DNA of 64,000 nucleotides from a virus. Below are positions 15,770 to 25,028 of this stretch, in pieces. The DNA is taken from the IMG/VR virus record IMGVR_UViG_3300025317_000002, positions 1 through 64,000 of that record. One strand, given 5' to 3'. Every line of letters begins with the position of its first letter. The stretch's first letter is position 1. The notes under the pieces are model-generated. The model was not told the origin of the DNA, did no database searches, and saw only the letters and a list, made by a program, of their open reading frames with translations. The translations under genes and the position numbers were made by a program.

Positions 15770-15792
15770 TCCAAACCTTAAAGGAGCTTACT

Positions 15793-16152
15793 ATGAGCGC
15801 GATTGACCAGTATCTCAATATGATCCTCGTTGAGGGTTACAGTCCCTCTGATGTAGCAAACCTCATTTTGGAGGGAACTGACCCCGAGGAGTTTTCATTT
15901 GAGGGAGAAGTGGAAGACCGAACCAATCACCCCGCCGAAGGCGGCGTGGAAGATGTGCCGTATGAGTCTATTGCTTCGATTGATGTCCTCAAGGAAGATG
16001 GGGTATGGATGGTGCGCACATTTGACGCAGAGGGCAACTCCACAGGTGAAACGGTTCACGGAGCAGGTCCCGCAGGATGGGCGGCAGCCTACAAAGACTG
16101 CATGAGTCGTGGAGCCGCTAATGTGCGTCTCCCTGGCGCAGATGAAATGTAA
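15793..16152 (+). CDS. Small tagged acidic protein
   Basis: 119 residues. I chose ATG 15793 because AAAGGAG precedes it by 8 bases. Residues 4-28 are a clear copy of the recurring tag (YLNMILVEGYSPSDVANLIL, then EG). The rest is acidic with a compact C-terminal region (AAYKDCMSRGAANVRLPGAD). No family is recognised. It lies between the tail terminator and sheath, and shows that the tag is not confined to the pre-capsid cluster. Confidence 0.6.
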   Translation: MSAIDQYLNMILVEGYSPSDVANLILEGTDPEEFSFEGEVEDRTNHPAEGGVEDVPYESIASIDVLKEDGVWMVRTFDAEGNSTGETVHGAGPAGWAAAYKDCMSRGAANVRLPGADEM

Positions 16153-16164
16153 GAGGGTTTTACG

Positions 16165-16437
16165 ATGCCCAAGAAATCTAACGAGACCCATGAGGAGGAG
16201 ATCACTTCCACTCAGGAAGAATTTACCTCTCTTCCGGAAGCTCCTCCGACACTTCAGTTTAGAATTACGAATGTGGCCCCTATTCCTGTAAGCCTCCCTT
16301 TGGCACTTCCGGGAAAACGGGAATTCATGACTTACTTTCTGGATGTAAAGACAAGTCTCATTGTCGAGGAATCTCAGATTACAGAGGGAACTAAAACCTT
16401 TGAGCGAAATGGATACATCTCCATTATTACTTTGTAA
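16165..16437 (+). CDS. Small strand-rich protein of unknown function
   Basis: 90 residues with a GAGGG site. The N-terminal 30 residues are Glu, Thr and Ser-rich and flexible; residues 32-90 are predicted strands (RITNVAPIPVSLPL, then SIITL end). The pattern resembles small beta-rich head or tail accessory proteins, but no specific family is recognised. It sits immediately before the sheath gene. Confidence 0.5.
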   Translation: MPKKSNETHEEEITSTQEEFTSLPEAPPTLQFRITNVAPIPVSLPLALPGKREFMTYFLDVKTSLIVEESQITEGTKTFERNGYISIITL

Positions 16438-16464
16438 TTTGGGTTAGGAAGACAGGAGGGCTAT

Positions 16465-18720
16465 ATGGCAGCAGGATTTGTAATACCAGGAACTCCCTTC
16501 ATAGAGAATGATATTTCTCTCTATGCCCCTTCGCTCTCTCCGACTGTCATGGCCTATGTTGGGGTAGCATCAAAGGGAGATTTGAACAAGGTTTTGGATC
16601 TCGTTTCGATTGATGACGAGCTTTACCAGCTTGGCCGCCCCAAAATTAACCACCTTGCTTGGTTTGGTGGAAGGGAAACTTTCAGACAAGCCAGTCTCGT
16701 AAAATTCATTCGAATTGCTGAGGCTGTTTCTCCTCCTACAAATGCGCTGACACTCGCCAATGCCACTGCAGGCGGAAGTCTCACTGTAAGCAAGGCATAT
16801 CAGTATAAGTATACGGCTGTCCATGCTGCTGGTGAGTCTGCCCCATCTTCCGCAGTTACGGCAGCAGGAGGACAGATTCCAAATGGAAGCAATCTCACCA
16901 TTCCGGTTACGATTCCCGCTGGGCCGACCGGCACGCTCTCCCGCAAGCTCTATAGATCGGGAGATAGTGGAGTTACCTTTACATTGGTTGTGACGATTTC
17001 TCACAATAACTCCATCACCCACAGCGATGGTGCTTCAGATACCTCTATTGCCTCCAATGCCAATCCCCCACTTATTGGAGCACCTAATGTAGTTAAGGCT
17101 ACCGTATCTGTTCAGGTAGATCCCCTTACGAACGTAGATGTGCCTTCTACGGCCTTAACTGTTGTCGCTGGAGGAACTGGAGGCAATCTTGGGACTGGAC
17201 TATATCAATATAAATGGAGCTTCGTCTATCCGGAAGGAGAGTCCGATCTCAATGCAGCCGCAGCTACTGTAACGCCCACTTCTGGTCAAGTTGTAACTAT
17301 CTCTGACATCGTGGCGGGAACTGGAGCCATTGCCAGAAAGATCTATCGCACAACTTCTGGCGGCTCAACCTTCAAGTTCTTGGTCTACATCGATGACAAT
17401 ACTACTACCTCTTTCGTGGATGGTTTTGCAGATGCCTCTTTGGGAGCTGATTTCTCCTCAGCGGCAGCGAAGAAGGCTGCATTTCGGGTAAGAGCCCTGA
17501 CACCTGGAAGTGGACATAACAACACCAAGGCCAGAACCTCAGCAGGAACGACTTCTGGCAAATACAAGCTCACTGTGATCGAGCCCTATACTGGGACTAT
17601 TGTTGAGATTTGGGACAACTGGATGGTAGATTCAACCAAGACGGATCACATCACCTCTGTCATCAAGAATTCCCAGTATATCGAGATCATCAATGCCTCG
17701 ACCTCAGCCGTGAATCCAGTTCTCTCTTCTACTTCGGATGTAACGGATGGTTACAAACTAACAGGAGGCACCGATGGAGATACAGCACCTTCTGCCACGG
17801 ATTATACGGGTGGAGCAGATTCTACAAAGGGAGCCCAGCTTCTCAGGAACAAAGCGGAGGTCAAGATTAACCTCCTTTCTATCCCCGGTCAGTCTTCCGG
17901 AACTGTAGCAAGAGAAATTATAGACATAGCAAGTTCCAGGGGAGACTGCTTGGCTATTGTAGATCCTCCTCAAGGCTACACACATACCCAAGCTATTTCC
18001 TGGCACAATGACCCAGATGGAAATGGAAGCCAGGCACTTAATTCAAGCTATGGGGCTACGTTTTGGCCTTGGCTTGGAATGAACGATCCTTACTCCCAAA
18101 CGGAGCTTGCAGTTCCCCCTTCCGTCTTTATGGGAGCCGTCTTTGCCTACAATGATTTCATTGCTGCTCCTTGGTTTGCAGCGGCAGGCCCCAATCGGGG
18201 CAAGATTCCCAATGCTGTTGGGCTTGAGAAGCTCGCTTCAGGAGTAAGAAGGCAATCCCCCAACGAAGGACAAATCACCCTCCTCTATAGTGGCGGTAAC
18301 TCTATAAATGCCATCGTGAACGTGGCTGGAGAGGGACTCATGGTGGATGGCAACCGAACTCTCCTTCGGACTCCTAAAGCAACAGATCGTATCAATGTGA
18401 GGAGACTCCTTGCTGCTATCAAGATCCAGTTTGCTAAGGTCATTAAGTTTCTTCAGTATGACCCGGCTGACCCAATTACTTGGAGAACCTATACTCGGAT
18501 GGCGGATTCTATCCTTCGGCCTATTAAGGAGAAGCGAGGACTAAGAGATTACAAGATCGTCTGTGACCGCTCCACAAATACGGATGATGTAATCAACAAC
18601 AACATAGTTAAAGGCAAGATATTTCTAAAGCCTACCAAATCAGCCGAAATTATTCTGACTGAATTTGTCATTGCCGAACAGGGAACAGATTTTACCGAGC
18701 TCTTTGACATTGCTGCATAA
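16465..18720 (+). CDS. Tail sheath protein with two inserted FN3-like domains
   Basis: 751 residues. The N-terminus (PGTPFIENDISLYAPSLSPT) and the C-terminal domain (about 470-751: ALNSSYGATFWPWLGM, PPSVFMGAVFAYN, then LLAAIKIQFAKVIKFL and the terminal TEFVIAEQGTDFTELF strand) are typical of contractile sheath proteins. Between them lie two tandem FN3-like domains at about 95-205 and 228-331, each with the GES, GPTGT or GTGAIARKIYR and FKF signatures seen in other virion proteins here. These would project from the sheath surface. Tube gene follows at 19407. Confidence 0.88.
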   Translation: MAAGFVIPGTPFIENDISLYAPSLSPTVMAYVGVASKGDLNKVLDLVSIDDELYQLGRPKINHLAWFGGRETFRQASLVKFIRIAEAVSPPTNALTLANATAGGSLTVSKAYQYKYTAVHAAGESAPSSAVTAAGGQIPNGSNLTIPVTIPAGPTGTLSRKLYRSGDSGVTFTLVVTISHNNSITHSDGASDTSIASNANPPLIGAPNVVKATVSVQVDPLTNVDVPSTALTVVAGGTGGNLGTGLYQYKWSFVYPEGESDLNAAAATVTPTSGQVVTISDIVAGTGAIARKIYRTTSGGSTFKFLVYIDDNTTTSFVDGFADASLGADFSSAAAKKAAFRVRALTPGSGHNNTKARTSAGTTSGKYKLTVIEPYTGTIVEIWDNWMVDSTKTDHITSVIKNSQYIEIINASTSAVNPVLSSTSDVTDGYKLTGGTDGDTAPSATDYTGGADSTKGAQLLRNKAEVKINLLSIPGQSSGTVAREIIDIASSRGDCLAIVDPPQGYTHTQAISWHNDPDGNGSQALNSSYGATFWPWLGMNDPYSQTELAVPPSVFMGAVFAYNDFIAAPWFAAAGPNRGKIPNAVGLEKLASGVRRQSPNEGQITLLYSGGNSINAIVNVAGEGLMVDGNRTLLRTPKATDRINVRRLLAAIKIQFAKVIKFLQYDPADPITWRTYTRMADSILRPIKEKRGLRDYKIVCDRSTNTDDVINNNIVKGKIFLKPTKSAEIILTEFVIAEQGTDFTELFDIAA

Positions 18721-18732
18721 GGAGAATCCTCA

Positions 18733-19089
18733 ATGAAGCGCAAACAAGACACCCAGTCGCTCGCGACTTATCTGAAGCCAGAAGCTTCAAGAGGATTCTT
18801 TACTCCTATGTCATGGAGCCCAGAAGACCTCTTGAACGAAGCCAGGCAATTCGACGGACCGACAGAATCTCTAAACAACCTGGATGAAGCTATGGAATTC
18901 CTGAAGCTCCAGGACCCAAACGAGCTTCTTGAAGTAAGAGTGCACGCAGGACCCTTTTCTCCGATTGCTACTTTCAGGGGGAAATCAAGTGAACTTCTCA
19001 GCCAACTTGGAAATATTACTCCTGAGCTTTTTCTTCGTGGTCTCTACCCAAGGGATGTGCATCGGGTGGATGTTACAGGTAAGGAATGA
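18733..19089 (+). CDS. Unknown protein between sheath and tube
   Basis: 118 residues with a GGAG site. Helical N-terminus with an acidic middle (DGPTESLNNLDEAMEFLKLQ) and a C-terminal part containing LEVRVHAGPFSPIATF. No known family is recognised. It overlaps the next gene as ATGA, and the two are probably produced together. Confidence 0.5.
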   Translation: MKRKQDTQSLATYLKPEASRGFFTPMSWSPEDLLNEARQFDGPTESLNNLDEAMEFLKLQDPNELLEVRVHAGPFSPIATFRGKSSELLSQLGNITPELFLRGLYPRDVHRVDVTGKE

Positions 19090-19397
19090 AAGCAAGGCGT
19101 GTTTTCGTTGAGAGGTTCCTCCAGGGAGAACCTATCTCCCAAGTGCTCGACGCAATTCTTCTCGAAGACGGAGCCAAAGTTGATTTCAGGGTAGTAAGAG
19201 AAGACGACTCCTCCTGGAAGGTTTACAGAGTCAGTATCCTCCCTGGAAGATCCAGACCTAAATCCGAGGAGCTTGGAACATTTACCTCGGAAGAAGAAGC
19301 CAATACATTCGCGATTTCTATGACAAAGGGAGTAGGTAAAGCCTACTTCCAGACCAAATTCGGCTCCGGTGCCGTCAGAACCCTAGACATAGATTAG
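19086..19397 (+). CDS. Small tagged protein between sheath and tube
   Basis: 103 residues. The N-terminus (RRVFVERFLQGEPISQVLDA, then ILLEDG) is a divergent copy of the helical tag. The remainder is an alternating strand-helix fold (KVDFRVVREDDSSWKVYRVS) of a size seen in small DNA- or protein-binding domains, ending in a FGSGAVRTLDID segment. Function unknown. Confidence 0.5.
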   Translation: MKARRVFVERFLQGEPISQVLDAILLEDGAKVDFRVVREDDSSWKVYRVSILPGRSRPKSEELGTFTSEEEANTFAISMTKGVGKAYFQTKFGSGAVRTLDID

Positions 19398-19406
19398 GAG
19401 AATCAT

Positions 19407-19970
19407 ATGGCTGTTGATAACATGTCGGCTCTCCACATTGCTCAAGGTGGCGACAACGGAGAGTATGAACCACAGCGAGCAAATAACTACAGAGTCGAAC
19501 TCTACTTGGACGATATTCCAGGGGCACAAGAGGTGATCACGCTCTCTATAATCGCTGGATTTCTTCCTACAGAGTCAAATGAGATTATCCGGATCGATTA
19601 TCTGAATGAGTATGTGAAGGTCGCAGGTAAGGCTGCTTGGGAGAACGGCCAGCTTGAGCTTGTGGATTATGCTGATCGGCCTACAGCCAACTCTATCCGA
19701 GCCTGGCGGCAGAAGGTCTACGATCCCCAAAACGGTAGAATCGGACTTGCCAAGGCCTACAAGAAACCAGGCTCCATCATTCTCATAGCTCCAGATGAAT
19801 CAACTACAAGAGAGTGGCAGCTTATTGGCTGCTGGCCTGCTCAGGTCAACTGGGGCAAGCTCGATATGGCGGCAAGAGACGCTTTAGTTCGAATGGTCAT
19901 TATGCTTTCTTTCGACAAGGCTATTTTCGTCCAACCTCTTCCCGCCAAGAACTTTAGCCTCTCGGCTTAA
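19407..19970 (+). CDS. Tail tube protein (T4 gp19-like)
   Basis: 187 residues with a GGAG site. NNYRVELYLDD at the N-terminus, then VITLSIIAGFLPTES and NEYVKVAGKAAWENGQLELV, and near the C-terminus REWQLIGCWPAQVNWGKLD followed by a strand, are the tube fold seen in gp19 and related contractile-system tubes. It forms the hexameric rings inside the sheath encoded upstream. Confidence 0.85.
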   Translation: MAVDNMSALHIAQGGDNGEYEPQRANNYRVELYLDDIPGAQEVITLSIIAGFLPTESNEIIRIDYLNEYVKVAGKAAWENGQLELVDYADRPTANSIRAWRQKVYDPQNGRIGLAKAYKKPGSIILIAPDESTTREWQLIGCWPAQVNWGKLDMAARDALVRMVIMLSFDKAIFVQPLPAKNFSLSA

Positions 19971-20008
19971 CATCTAACCTGACACCTCTTCCTACAAGGA
20001 GAAGCACC

Positions 20009-20818
20009 ATGGAAGAAACAGTGGAGTTCCAGGAATTGGAATCCAAACCTATCCCTTTACCTACCGTTACCCTCCCCTCTCGAGGCATTCTTTACGGGGA
20101 GAGTGCCCCGGATGGAGTTGTAACGGTGTTTCCAACAGGCACAAAAGAGGACAAACTATTTGCCTCGATTACCAGAACTTCTGGAGAAGAGATCTACAAT
20201 CGAATTTTTAGCTCCTGCATCCAGCCAGCCATAAACCCAACTGAGCTTATTGCAGGAGATAGAACATTTCTCATGCTTTGTATTCGAGCCATCTCCCACA
20301 TCTACCCTTATCAGTTTCCTACGAGATGCATAATGTGTGGCTGGCAGGACAAGTTCGAGATCTCAATTCATAAGGATCTTCTCACAGAAGAAAGAATCAA
20401 GTATCTTCTAGAAGGCTTTACAGAACCCTTTGAGGTCGAGCTTCCTTATTCCAAGACGTCTGTGCAATGCAAGCACCTTCGTGGTACTGATCTTCAGGCC
20501 ATTGCTTCCTATGGAGAAAATAGAGTTAAGTTAGGTCAAGATGCAGAAGAAGCCAAATACATCTATCGCTTCGTCAAGCATATTGTCTCGATCGAGGGGA
20601 AACCCAAAGTATCCCTATCGGATAAGCTCAGCTTCGTGGAGGGCCTAAAATCAATTGACACGGATGCGCTCCGAATGGGAATCAACAAGAACTACTGTGG
20701 CGTAAATACCACACTTCGCCCGACTTGTAAGCGGTGTGGCTACATAGACGAAATTCGGCTTCCGATCTTGCCGGAGTTTTTTCGTCCTACCCTCCGAGGT
20801 GTATTCGGCGATTCTTGA
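20009..20818 (+). CDS. Tail assembly chaperone / baseplate hub assembly protein (gp26-like)
   Basis: 269 residues with an AAGGAG site. LPSRGILYGESAPDGVVTVF and TKEDKLFASITRTSGEEIYN are typical of T4 gp26-type proteins. Two zinc knuckles are visible (CIMCGW near residue 109 and CKRCGY near 240). The gene lies between tube and tape measure, the usual place for a tail assembly chaperone. Near its 3' end the run GAGTTTTTTCGT is followed in another frame by 50 well-formed codons (next entry), so a frameshifted longer product is likely. Confidence 0.7.
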   Translation: MEETVEFQELESKPIPLPTVTLPSRGILYGESAPDGVVTVFPTGTKEDKLFASITRTSGEEIYNRIFSSCIQPAINPTELIAGDRTFLMLCIRAISHIYPYQFPTRCIMCGWQDKFEISIHKDLLTEERIKYLLEGFTEPFEVELPYSKTSVQCKHLRGTDLQAIASYGENRVKLGQDAEEAKYIYRFVKHIVSIEGKPKVSLSDKLSFVEGLKSIDTDALRMGINKNYCGVNTTLRPTCKRCGYIDEIRLPILPEFFRPTLRGVFGDS

Positions 20819-20954
20819 TCGAGAGTACGCCCTCGCACGTCACACAAGCTTTACCTACGCGGACATGGAGGGGATGACGTTTCAAGAGCTAGATGCTTTC
20901 TATAAGAGGCTCGCCAGGGAAATGGAAGAGCGCAAGAAGAAAATGAAGGGCTAA
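20799..20954 (+). CDS. Frameshift extension or overlapping small gene (GT/gp51-like)
   Basis: In the +1 (equivalently -2) frame relative to the preceding gene, an uninterrupted reading frame crosses that gene's TGA and ends at TAA 20952-20954, encoding VYSAILDREYALARHTSFTY then ADMEGMTFQELDAFYKRLAR and a Lys/Glu-rich end. It could be joined to the upstream protein by slippage on six T (within GAGTTTTTTCGT, about 20775-20781), as in chaperone GT products, or start at GTG 20799 or ATG 20865. There is no good ribosome site for either start. The tape measure begins one base after the stop. Confidence 0.6.
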   Translation: MYSAILDREYALARHTSFTYADMEGMTFQELDAFYKRLAREMEERKKKMKG

Positions 20955-20955
20955 G

Positions 20956-23142
20956 ATGGCCGTTGAAGAGACCGCAGATTTCATGGGCATGAACATCGAT
21001 TTCAACCTGAGCACTTCAGGTTCCTTCGAGCACATGCATCAAGCTGTAGATCTCTGGGACGGAATGCTTGATACCTTCTCAGACGTAACCAGACGTGCTG
21101 GCTTCACCAAGGACTCCATCAACAGCCTCACAAATTCTTTCGGCGACCTCTTAGACGACCTTCCTACCGTTGCTGAGATGCTAAAGGGCGTAAAGGACGT
21201 CCTTCCTGACATAGGGGTTGGCTTATTTGGACTGTTGCATCCGAAGATAGTGGAAGCTGCTGCAACGCTCCAGGAGCAGATCATCAACCTCAAAAACACT
21301 GCCCAAGGCATGGAGGAAGTAGCTGATTCCTTAGCCAAGGCAGCGAGAGATCTGGCAGCGGAAACAAAGGGAGTCTTTGACCCCGTTGCTACCCTCCAGG
21401 TGGCTCAGTTTTGGGCCAATCAAGGAGAGCAGATCGATGAGGTCATTCTTAAGCTTGTCAAATACGGAGAGGTCTTCAGCCAGGTTACGCACCAGAATAG
21501 ATTTGCCACAGCCGACTTTATGAGGGAACTCAAAACTACGCTCGGTATGTCCGAGACTGAGCTTGTAACTCTCCTTGCAAGCATCAACGCAGTCAAGAGT
21601 CTGAAGGGAATTCCAGGTTTCATGCCAGAAGACATTCAGCAGATCCTAAGAGCTAATGTTGGGGCACTGGGCATCATCAATCCTGAAGCCAGGACGAAAG
21701 CGATGGGAGACATTATCGGTATGGCGGGAGCACTCAAGGCCGCAGGATTTACTGGGGATGTAGGGGGCATCTTCAACCAACTCTTAGTCGGTCTTCAGGC
21801 CCCATCAGAAAGTGCGGGATTCCAACGCATTGCGAAGCCACTTTCAATTGCTGGAGTGCCAATTGAGCCTATGCAGCGAGCAATGGATCGAGGAGACGTA
21901 AGAGAAGTCCTTGAACTCTTTATCACAGGCCTTCGGGATTTGCTAAACACCACTGGAGGTGCTGGAAAACTTGCCGGCCTCACTAATGTAATGGGGATGA
22001 GCCCAGAAGAGGCTGCTAAGTTCGCAATGGTTCTTCCCCGCTTCGATCCAAAAGAAGCAGACAGAGTAATTGAAGTTTGGCAAAATATCAGCAAGAACAT
22101 GCAACTTATGCTCGAGCAGTTTGACAGAACTCAAACAGGTTTCAATAAGGCTGTAGAGAGAAACAGAAATCTCATGACTCTCATCCGTCAGGATCTTGGA
22201 GTCGAGACTTTGAATCCCCTTACTTACGGACTAAATACCATAAATGAGCTTCTCGTCAAACTCCACACCTGGCTTGAGAAGCAAGATGAAGCAACTAAGA
22301 AAAACATTATAAGCTTCATTGGTTGGGGTGAAGCCATCTTAGGTCTCGTGGCTTCAGGCGGAGCACTTCGCATTCTGACTGGAGTTCTTGGAGGAGGAGC
22401 TGCTGCAGGTGGAATCTTTAGCCTTGGAGTTCTTGGGATGCTTATCGCTATTACGGCTGCCTTGACTGCAGGATACCTGGTTTGGAAGAACTGGGAGACA
22501 ATCCTTCCTGTTATTACAGCTCTACTTGGAAAGTTTAATGACAAAGCACTTGAAAACCCAGACTTTAATCCGCTTGGCCTCGGTGCAGTCTCTAGGAGTA
22601 TGGATAAGTATATTCGAGAACAGATTGCTGCTGGAAACAAAGATCCTAATATGTGGGGTTGGGTTTGGGACACTCTCAAAGAATACTCCAATGTTAGGCC
22701 AGAAAATTCTCAAGAAGCCAGGATAAGAGGAGAACAAGAGAGAGCTTATCAACTAGAACTGGACAAGAGATACGGAGAAAAGCATGGCACAGGAGATTAC
22801 TTTGATGAGCAAGGTTATCATGCTCCTACAATTGAGGTCAAAATTGAGCCTGTAATACCAGATCCATTTCATCCTGGAAGAGTTGTAACCCCCTCAGAGC
22901 TGGCACCAGGAATCTTTGAAGACCTCAAATCTCTCCTTCAAGGAAACAATGTTTCCAAAGAGACAATCCAGAAGTTCGAAAAAGCCATCTCGGAAAATGC
23001 TGCTGCTTCCAAGGAACACACTGAAGCAGTAAAAGCTGTTCGCCAGGCTCTTTTGGAAGAGGGAATTCTAATCAAGAGCAATCAGACAGATATACTCTTT
23101 CATTACGCTAGTATGCCCTCAAGACCCTATGTTCCATTCTAG
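20956..23142 (+). CDS. Tape measure protein
   Basis: 728 residues. Long helical N-terminal half with periodic hydrophobics (LLDDLPTVAEMLKGVKDVLP), a tape-measure-like middle (GAGKLAGLTNVMGMSPEEAA), and a glycine-rich hydrophobic segment at about 450-515 (ILGLVASGGALRILTGVLGG, then a second membrane-like helix) that could cross the host membrane. Length and placement after the chaperone fit the protein that sets tail length. By the usual rule of about 0.15 nm per residue the tail would be near 110 nm. Confidence 0.8.
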   Translation: MAVEETADFMGMNIDFNLSTSGSFEHMHQAVDLWDGMLDTFSDVTRRAGFTKDSINSLTNSFGDLLDDLPTVAEMLKGVKDVLPDIGVGLFGLLHPKIVEAAATLQEQIINLKNTAQGMEEVADSLAKAARDLAAETKGVFDPVATLQVAQFWANQGEQIDEVILKLVKYGEVFSQVTHQNRFATADFMRELKTTLGMSETELVTLLASINAVKSLKGIPGFMPEDIQQILRANVGALGIINPEARTKAMGDIIGMAGALKAAGFTGDVGGIFNQLLVGLQAPSESAGFQRIAKPLSIAGVPIEPMQRAMDRGDVREVLELFITGLRDLLNTTGGAGKLAGLTNVMGMSPEEAAKFAMVLPRFDPKEADRVIEVWQNISKNMQLMLEQFDRTQTGFNKAVERNRNLMTLIRQDLGVETLNPLTYGLNTINELLVKLHTWLEKQDEATKKNIISFIGWGEAILGLVASGGALRILTGVLGGGAAAGGIFSLGVLGMLIAITAALTAGYLVWKNWETILPVITALLGKFNDKALENPDFNPLGLGAVSRSMDKYIREQIAAGNKDPNMWGWVWDTLKEYSNVRPENSQEARIRGEQERAYQLELDKRYGEKHGTGDYFDEQGYHAPTIEVKIEPVIPDPFHPGRVVTPSELAPGIFEDLKSLLQGNNVSKETIQKFEKAISENAAASKEHTEAVKAVRQALLEEGILIKSNQTDILFHYASMPSRPYVPF

Positions 23143-23172
23143 GGAAATGGAACATACTTAGAGGAATAGGGA

Positions 23173-23730
23173 ATGCCAAATCTCACTTCTGCATACATTG
23201 TCGATCTCGACAATCCTCAGGACAAGCTGGAGTTCCAGTTCATGCCTCCTGAGATCGAAGAAGACAAGATTGCAGATTGGGAACACTTTACCATCATCGG
23301 GAGATCTGAACCTGTCCAAGGTTGGGGCTCGAGTGGACCCAGAACATTCAACTTGACTTTGAGATTCATTGCAGGTGACTTAACTCCTGAGGAAGTCAAA
23401 CAAAAGGTTGACTTTTGCAGGTCACTCGTTTATCCTGATTATGCGGCAAACCTTACCCCGCCTCCTGACCTTCTCTTGATTGTGGGTAAGCTATTCTCGT
23501 CTCAAGTGATCTGCAAGAGCTACCGAACCAAGTATATGTCTCCTTGGGATACGATAACTCTTCTTCCCTATCAAGCTGAGGTTACTTTCACCTTCGAGGA
23601 AGTCAACCAGTTCCCATTTGGAAAGAAGGAAGTGAGATCAGGTAGAGACATATCGAGACAACCTGTAATCCAAAAGGACGAACCTATTAAAAACGTTGAT
23701 TTCGCAATTTCAACAGAAAATCTGGCTTAG
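23173..23730 (+). CDS. Baseplate hub / tube-initiator protein (CIS-tube-like)
   Basis: 185 residues. DKLEFQFMPPEIEEDKIADW, then IIGRSEPVQGWGSSGPRTFN and LTLRFIAGD, matches the strand pattern of contractile-injection-system tube-like proteins (Afp7 class, related to gp48/gp54 tube initiators). The LysM domain that often follows in this family is absent; a separate LysM-like protein is encoded at 37882. It probably sits at the top of the baseplate where tube assembly starts. Confidence 0.55.
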   Translation: MPNLTSAYIVDLDNPQDKLEFQFMPPEIEEDKIADWEHFTIIGRSEPVQGWGSSGPRTFNLTLRFIAGDLTPEEVKQKVDFCRSLVYPDYAANLTPPPDLLLIVGKLFSSQVICKSYRTKYMSPWDTITLLPYQAEVTFTFEEVNQFPFGKKEVRSGRDISRQPVIQKDEPIKNVDFAISTENLA

Positions 23731-23732
23731 AC

Positions 23733-24299
23733 ATGATCATTGCACTAGACATTCAACATCTAAATAAACCTCCTTCGGCTTCTAACCCCAAGAGTTCTAA
23801 AGATAGAGGGGTAGCTTACGGCACTTTGACCGAGGTAGACATTTCGACCGTCTATGCCAACCTCGCAAGGCAGCTTCTCGATAAAGCAGGTCATACTGTC
23901 TACATGGGATTTACTGGAGAATACTCAGAGAGACAGTCTCTGGCGGTCAGGATGAAAACAGATGTCTACATCGCCTGTCATGTCAATGCTGGAAAGGGAT
24001 CTTATTCTCTTATCGAGATCAAGAAGAAGTCCTCTGGAAAAGATCTTCCCTATGCTCAGATTCTTCTTGACGCACTTCTATCCAAGCTCGGAACAAAGAA
24101 AGCTTCAACTCCCATCTGGGAACTCCAGGAAGGGGATAGGGGGTTTAGTTGTATCTCAAACACACAGATGGTTTCCTTGCTCCTCGAACCCTTCTTCATT
24201 GATAATGATGAATACTACAAGAAGGTGCTCACAGGTGAACTCCAAGAACAAATTGCCCAAGCGATATTGGAGGCCGTAACAAAATGGAGCCAAAAGTAG
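23733..24299 (+). CDS. N-acetylmuramoyl-L-alanine amidase (Amidase_3 fold)
   Basis: 188 residues, no signal peptide. Zinc-ligand and catalytic positions of the Amidase_3 fold are in place: H9 (ALDIQH), E34 (LTEVD), H83 (YIACHVNAG) and E152 (LLEPFF). It cleaves the bond between MurNAc and the peptide stem. With no transmembrane part it could be the endolysin or a tail-borne entry lysin; its position between baseplate and fibre genes supports either. It overlaps the next gene by 16 bases. Confidence 0.8.
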   Translation: MIIALDIQHLNKPPSASNPKSSKDRGVAYGTLTEVDISTVYANLARQLLDKAGHTVYMGFTGEYSERQSLAVRMKTDVYIACHVNAGKGSYSLIEIKKKSSGKDLPYAQILLDALLSKLGTKKASTPIWELQEGDRGFSCISNTQMVSLLLEPFFIDNDEYYKKVLTGELQEQIAQAILEAVTKWSQK

Positions 24300-24661
24300 A
24301 ATTCCCGAATGAAACCAAAGCAGAGATCCTCAAATCTCTTGAGGATGCACTTTTAAATTCTGCTTCTCAGTATAATCTTTCTCTTCATGAAGTAAAGAAT
24401 CTCTTTTTCACAGGGTTAGGGGAAGCTGAAAAGCTTGAAGATCTCTATTCTAAAGAAGAAGGAGACCTGAAATCCCTAGAGTGGCATAGGGCCATGAAAA
24501 GTAAACTCTCCCCTGAGCCGTGGTATGAAAAAATTCCGGGTTGGATCATTGACCTAGTTAAAGTCGTTGCAGTAGGAGCAGTAAAAGGCTACCTCCTAAG
24601 AGACCACTACTCTTTCTTCGAAGAGGCAAAGCGTCATGAGCACACCAAGAAGACTTCATAG
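24284..24661 (+). CDS. Small protein with one hydrophobic segment (holin candidate)
   Basis: 125 residues. An acidic helical N-terminus is followed by a hydrophobic stretch at about 85-105 (GWIIDLVKVVAVGAVKGYLL) and a charged end. It overlaps the amidase gene, and an amidase next to a single-membrane-segment protein is a common lysis arrangement. The segment is interrupted by lysines, so it may instead be an amphipathic helix. Function unproven. Confidence 0.5.
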   Translation: MEPKVEFPNETKAEILKSLEDALLNSASQYNLSLHEVKNLFFTGLGEAEKLEDLYSKEEGDLKSLEWHRAMKSKLSPEPWYEKIPGWIIDLVKVVAVGAVKGYLLRDHYSFFEEAKRHEHTKKTS

Positions 24662-25028
24662 ATTCGGTAAGGAAGAAACAACCTTCCTACGAACCGTAAC
24701 AGCGGATGATACTATCCCTCCAATTGAAGGTATGTTTCAAGCTGAAGCAGAGGGATACGAAGAGACCAATTATTATCTCAAGTTTGCCAGCACTGACTTT
24801 GTCGTAACGGCTCATATCTATATTTGGGTGGAACCGGAAGCCTTCGTAACGGGTAGTAAAGCAAGTCATCCTGATTTTCCGATTCTCTTTGTGGACCCTA
24901 TTCCTGGGATCAAAGACTCGACGCTTCTCACAGTAAATTCCAGAGGAAAGAAAACCGCGCTTCTTCTTACAAAGGACTCTGGGACGAACATGAGCGTCAA
25001 CATCTATTTCGATGGTAACAACTATTAG
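24636..25028 (+). CDS. Small beta-rich virion protein candidate
   Basis: 130 residues. Strand-rich throughout (NYYLKFASTDFVVTAHIYIW, then VDPIPGIKDSTLLTV). No known domain is recognised. It sits directly upstream of the giant fibre gene and overlaps the preceding gene by 26 bases. Possibly a fibre-attachment or tail accessory protein by position. Confidence 0.45.
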   Translation: MSTPRRLHRFGKEETTFLRTVTADDTIPPIEGMFQAEAEGYEETNYYLKFASTDFVVTAHIYIWVEPEAFVTGSKASHPDFPILFVDPIPGIKDSTLLTVNSRGKKTALLLTKDSGTNMSVNIYFDGNNY

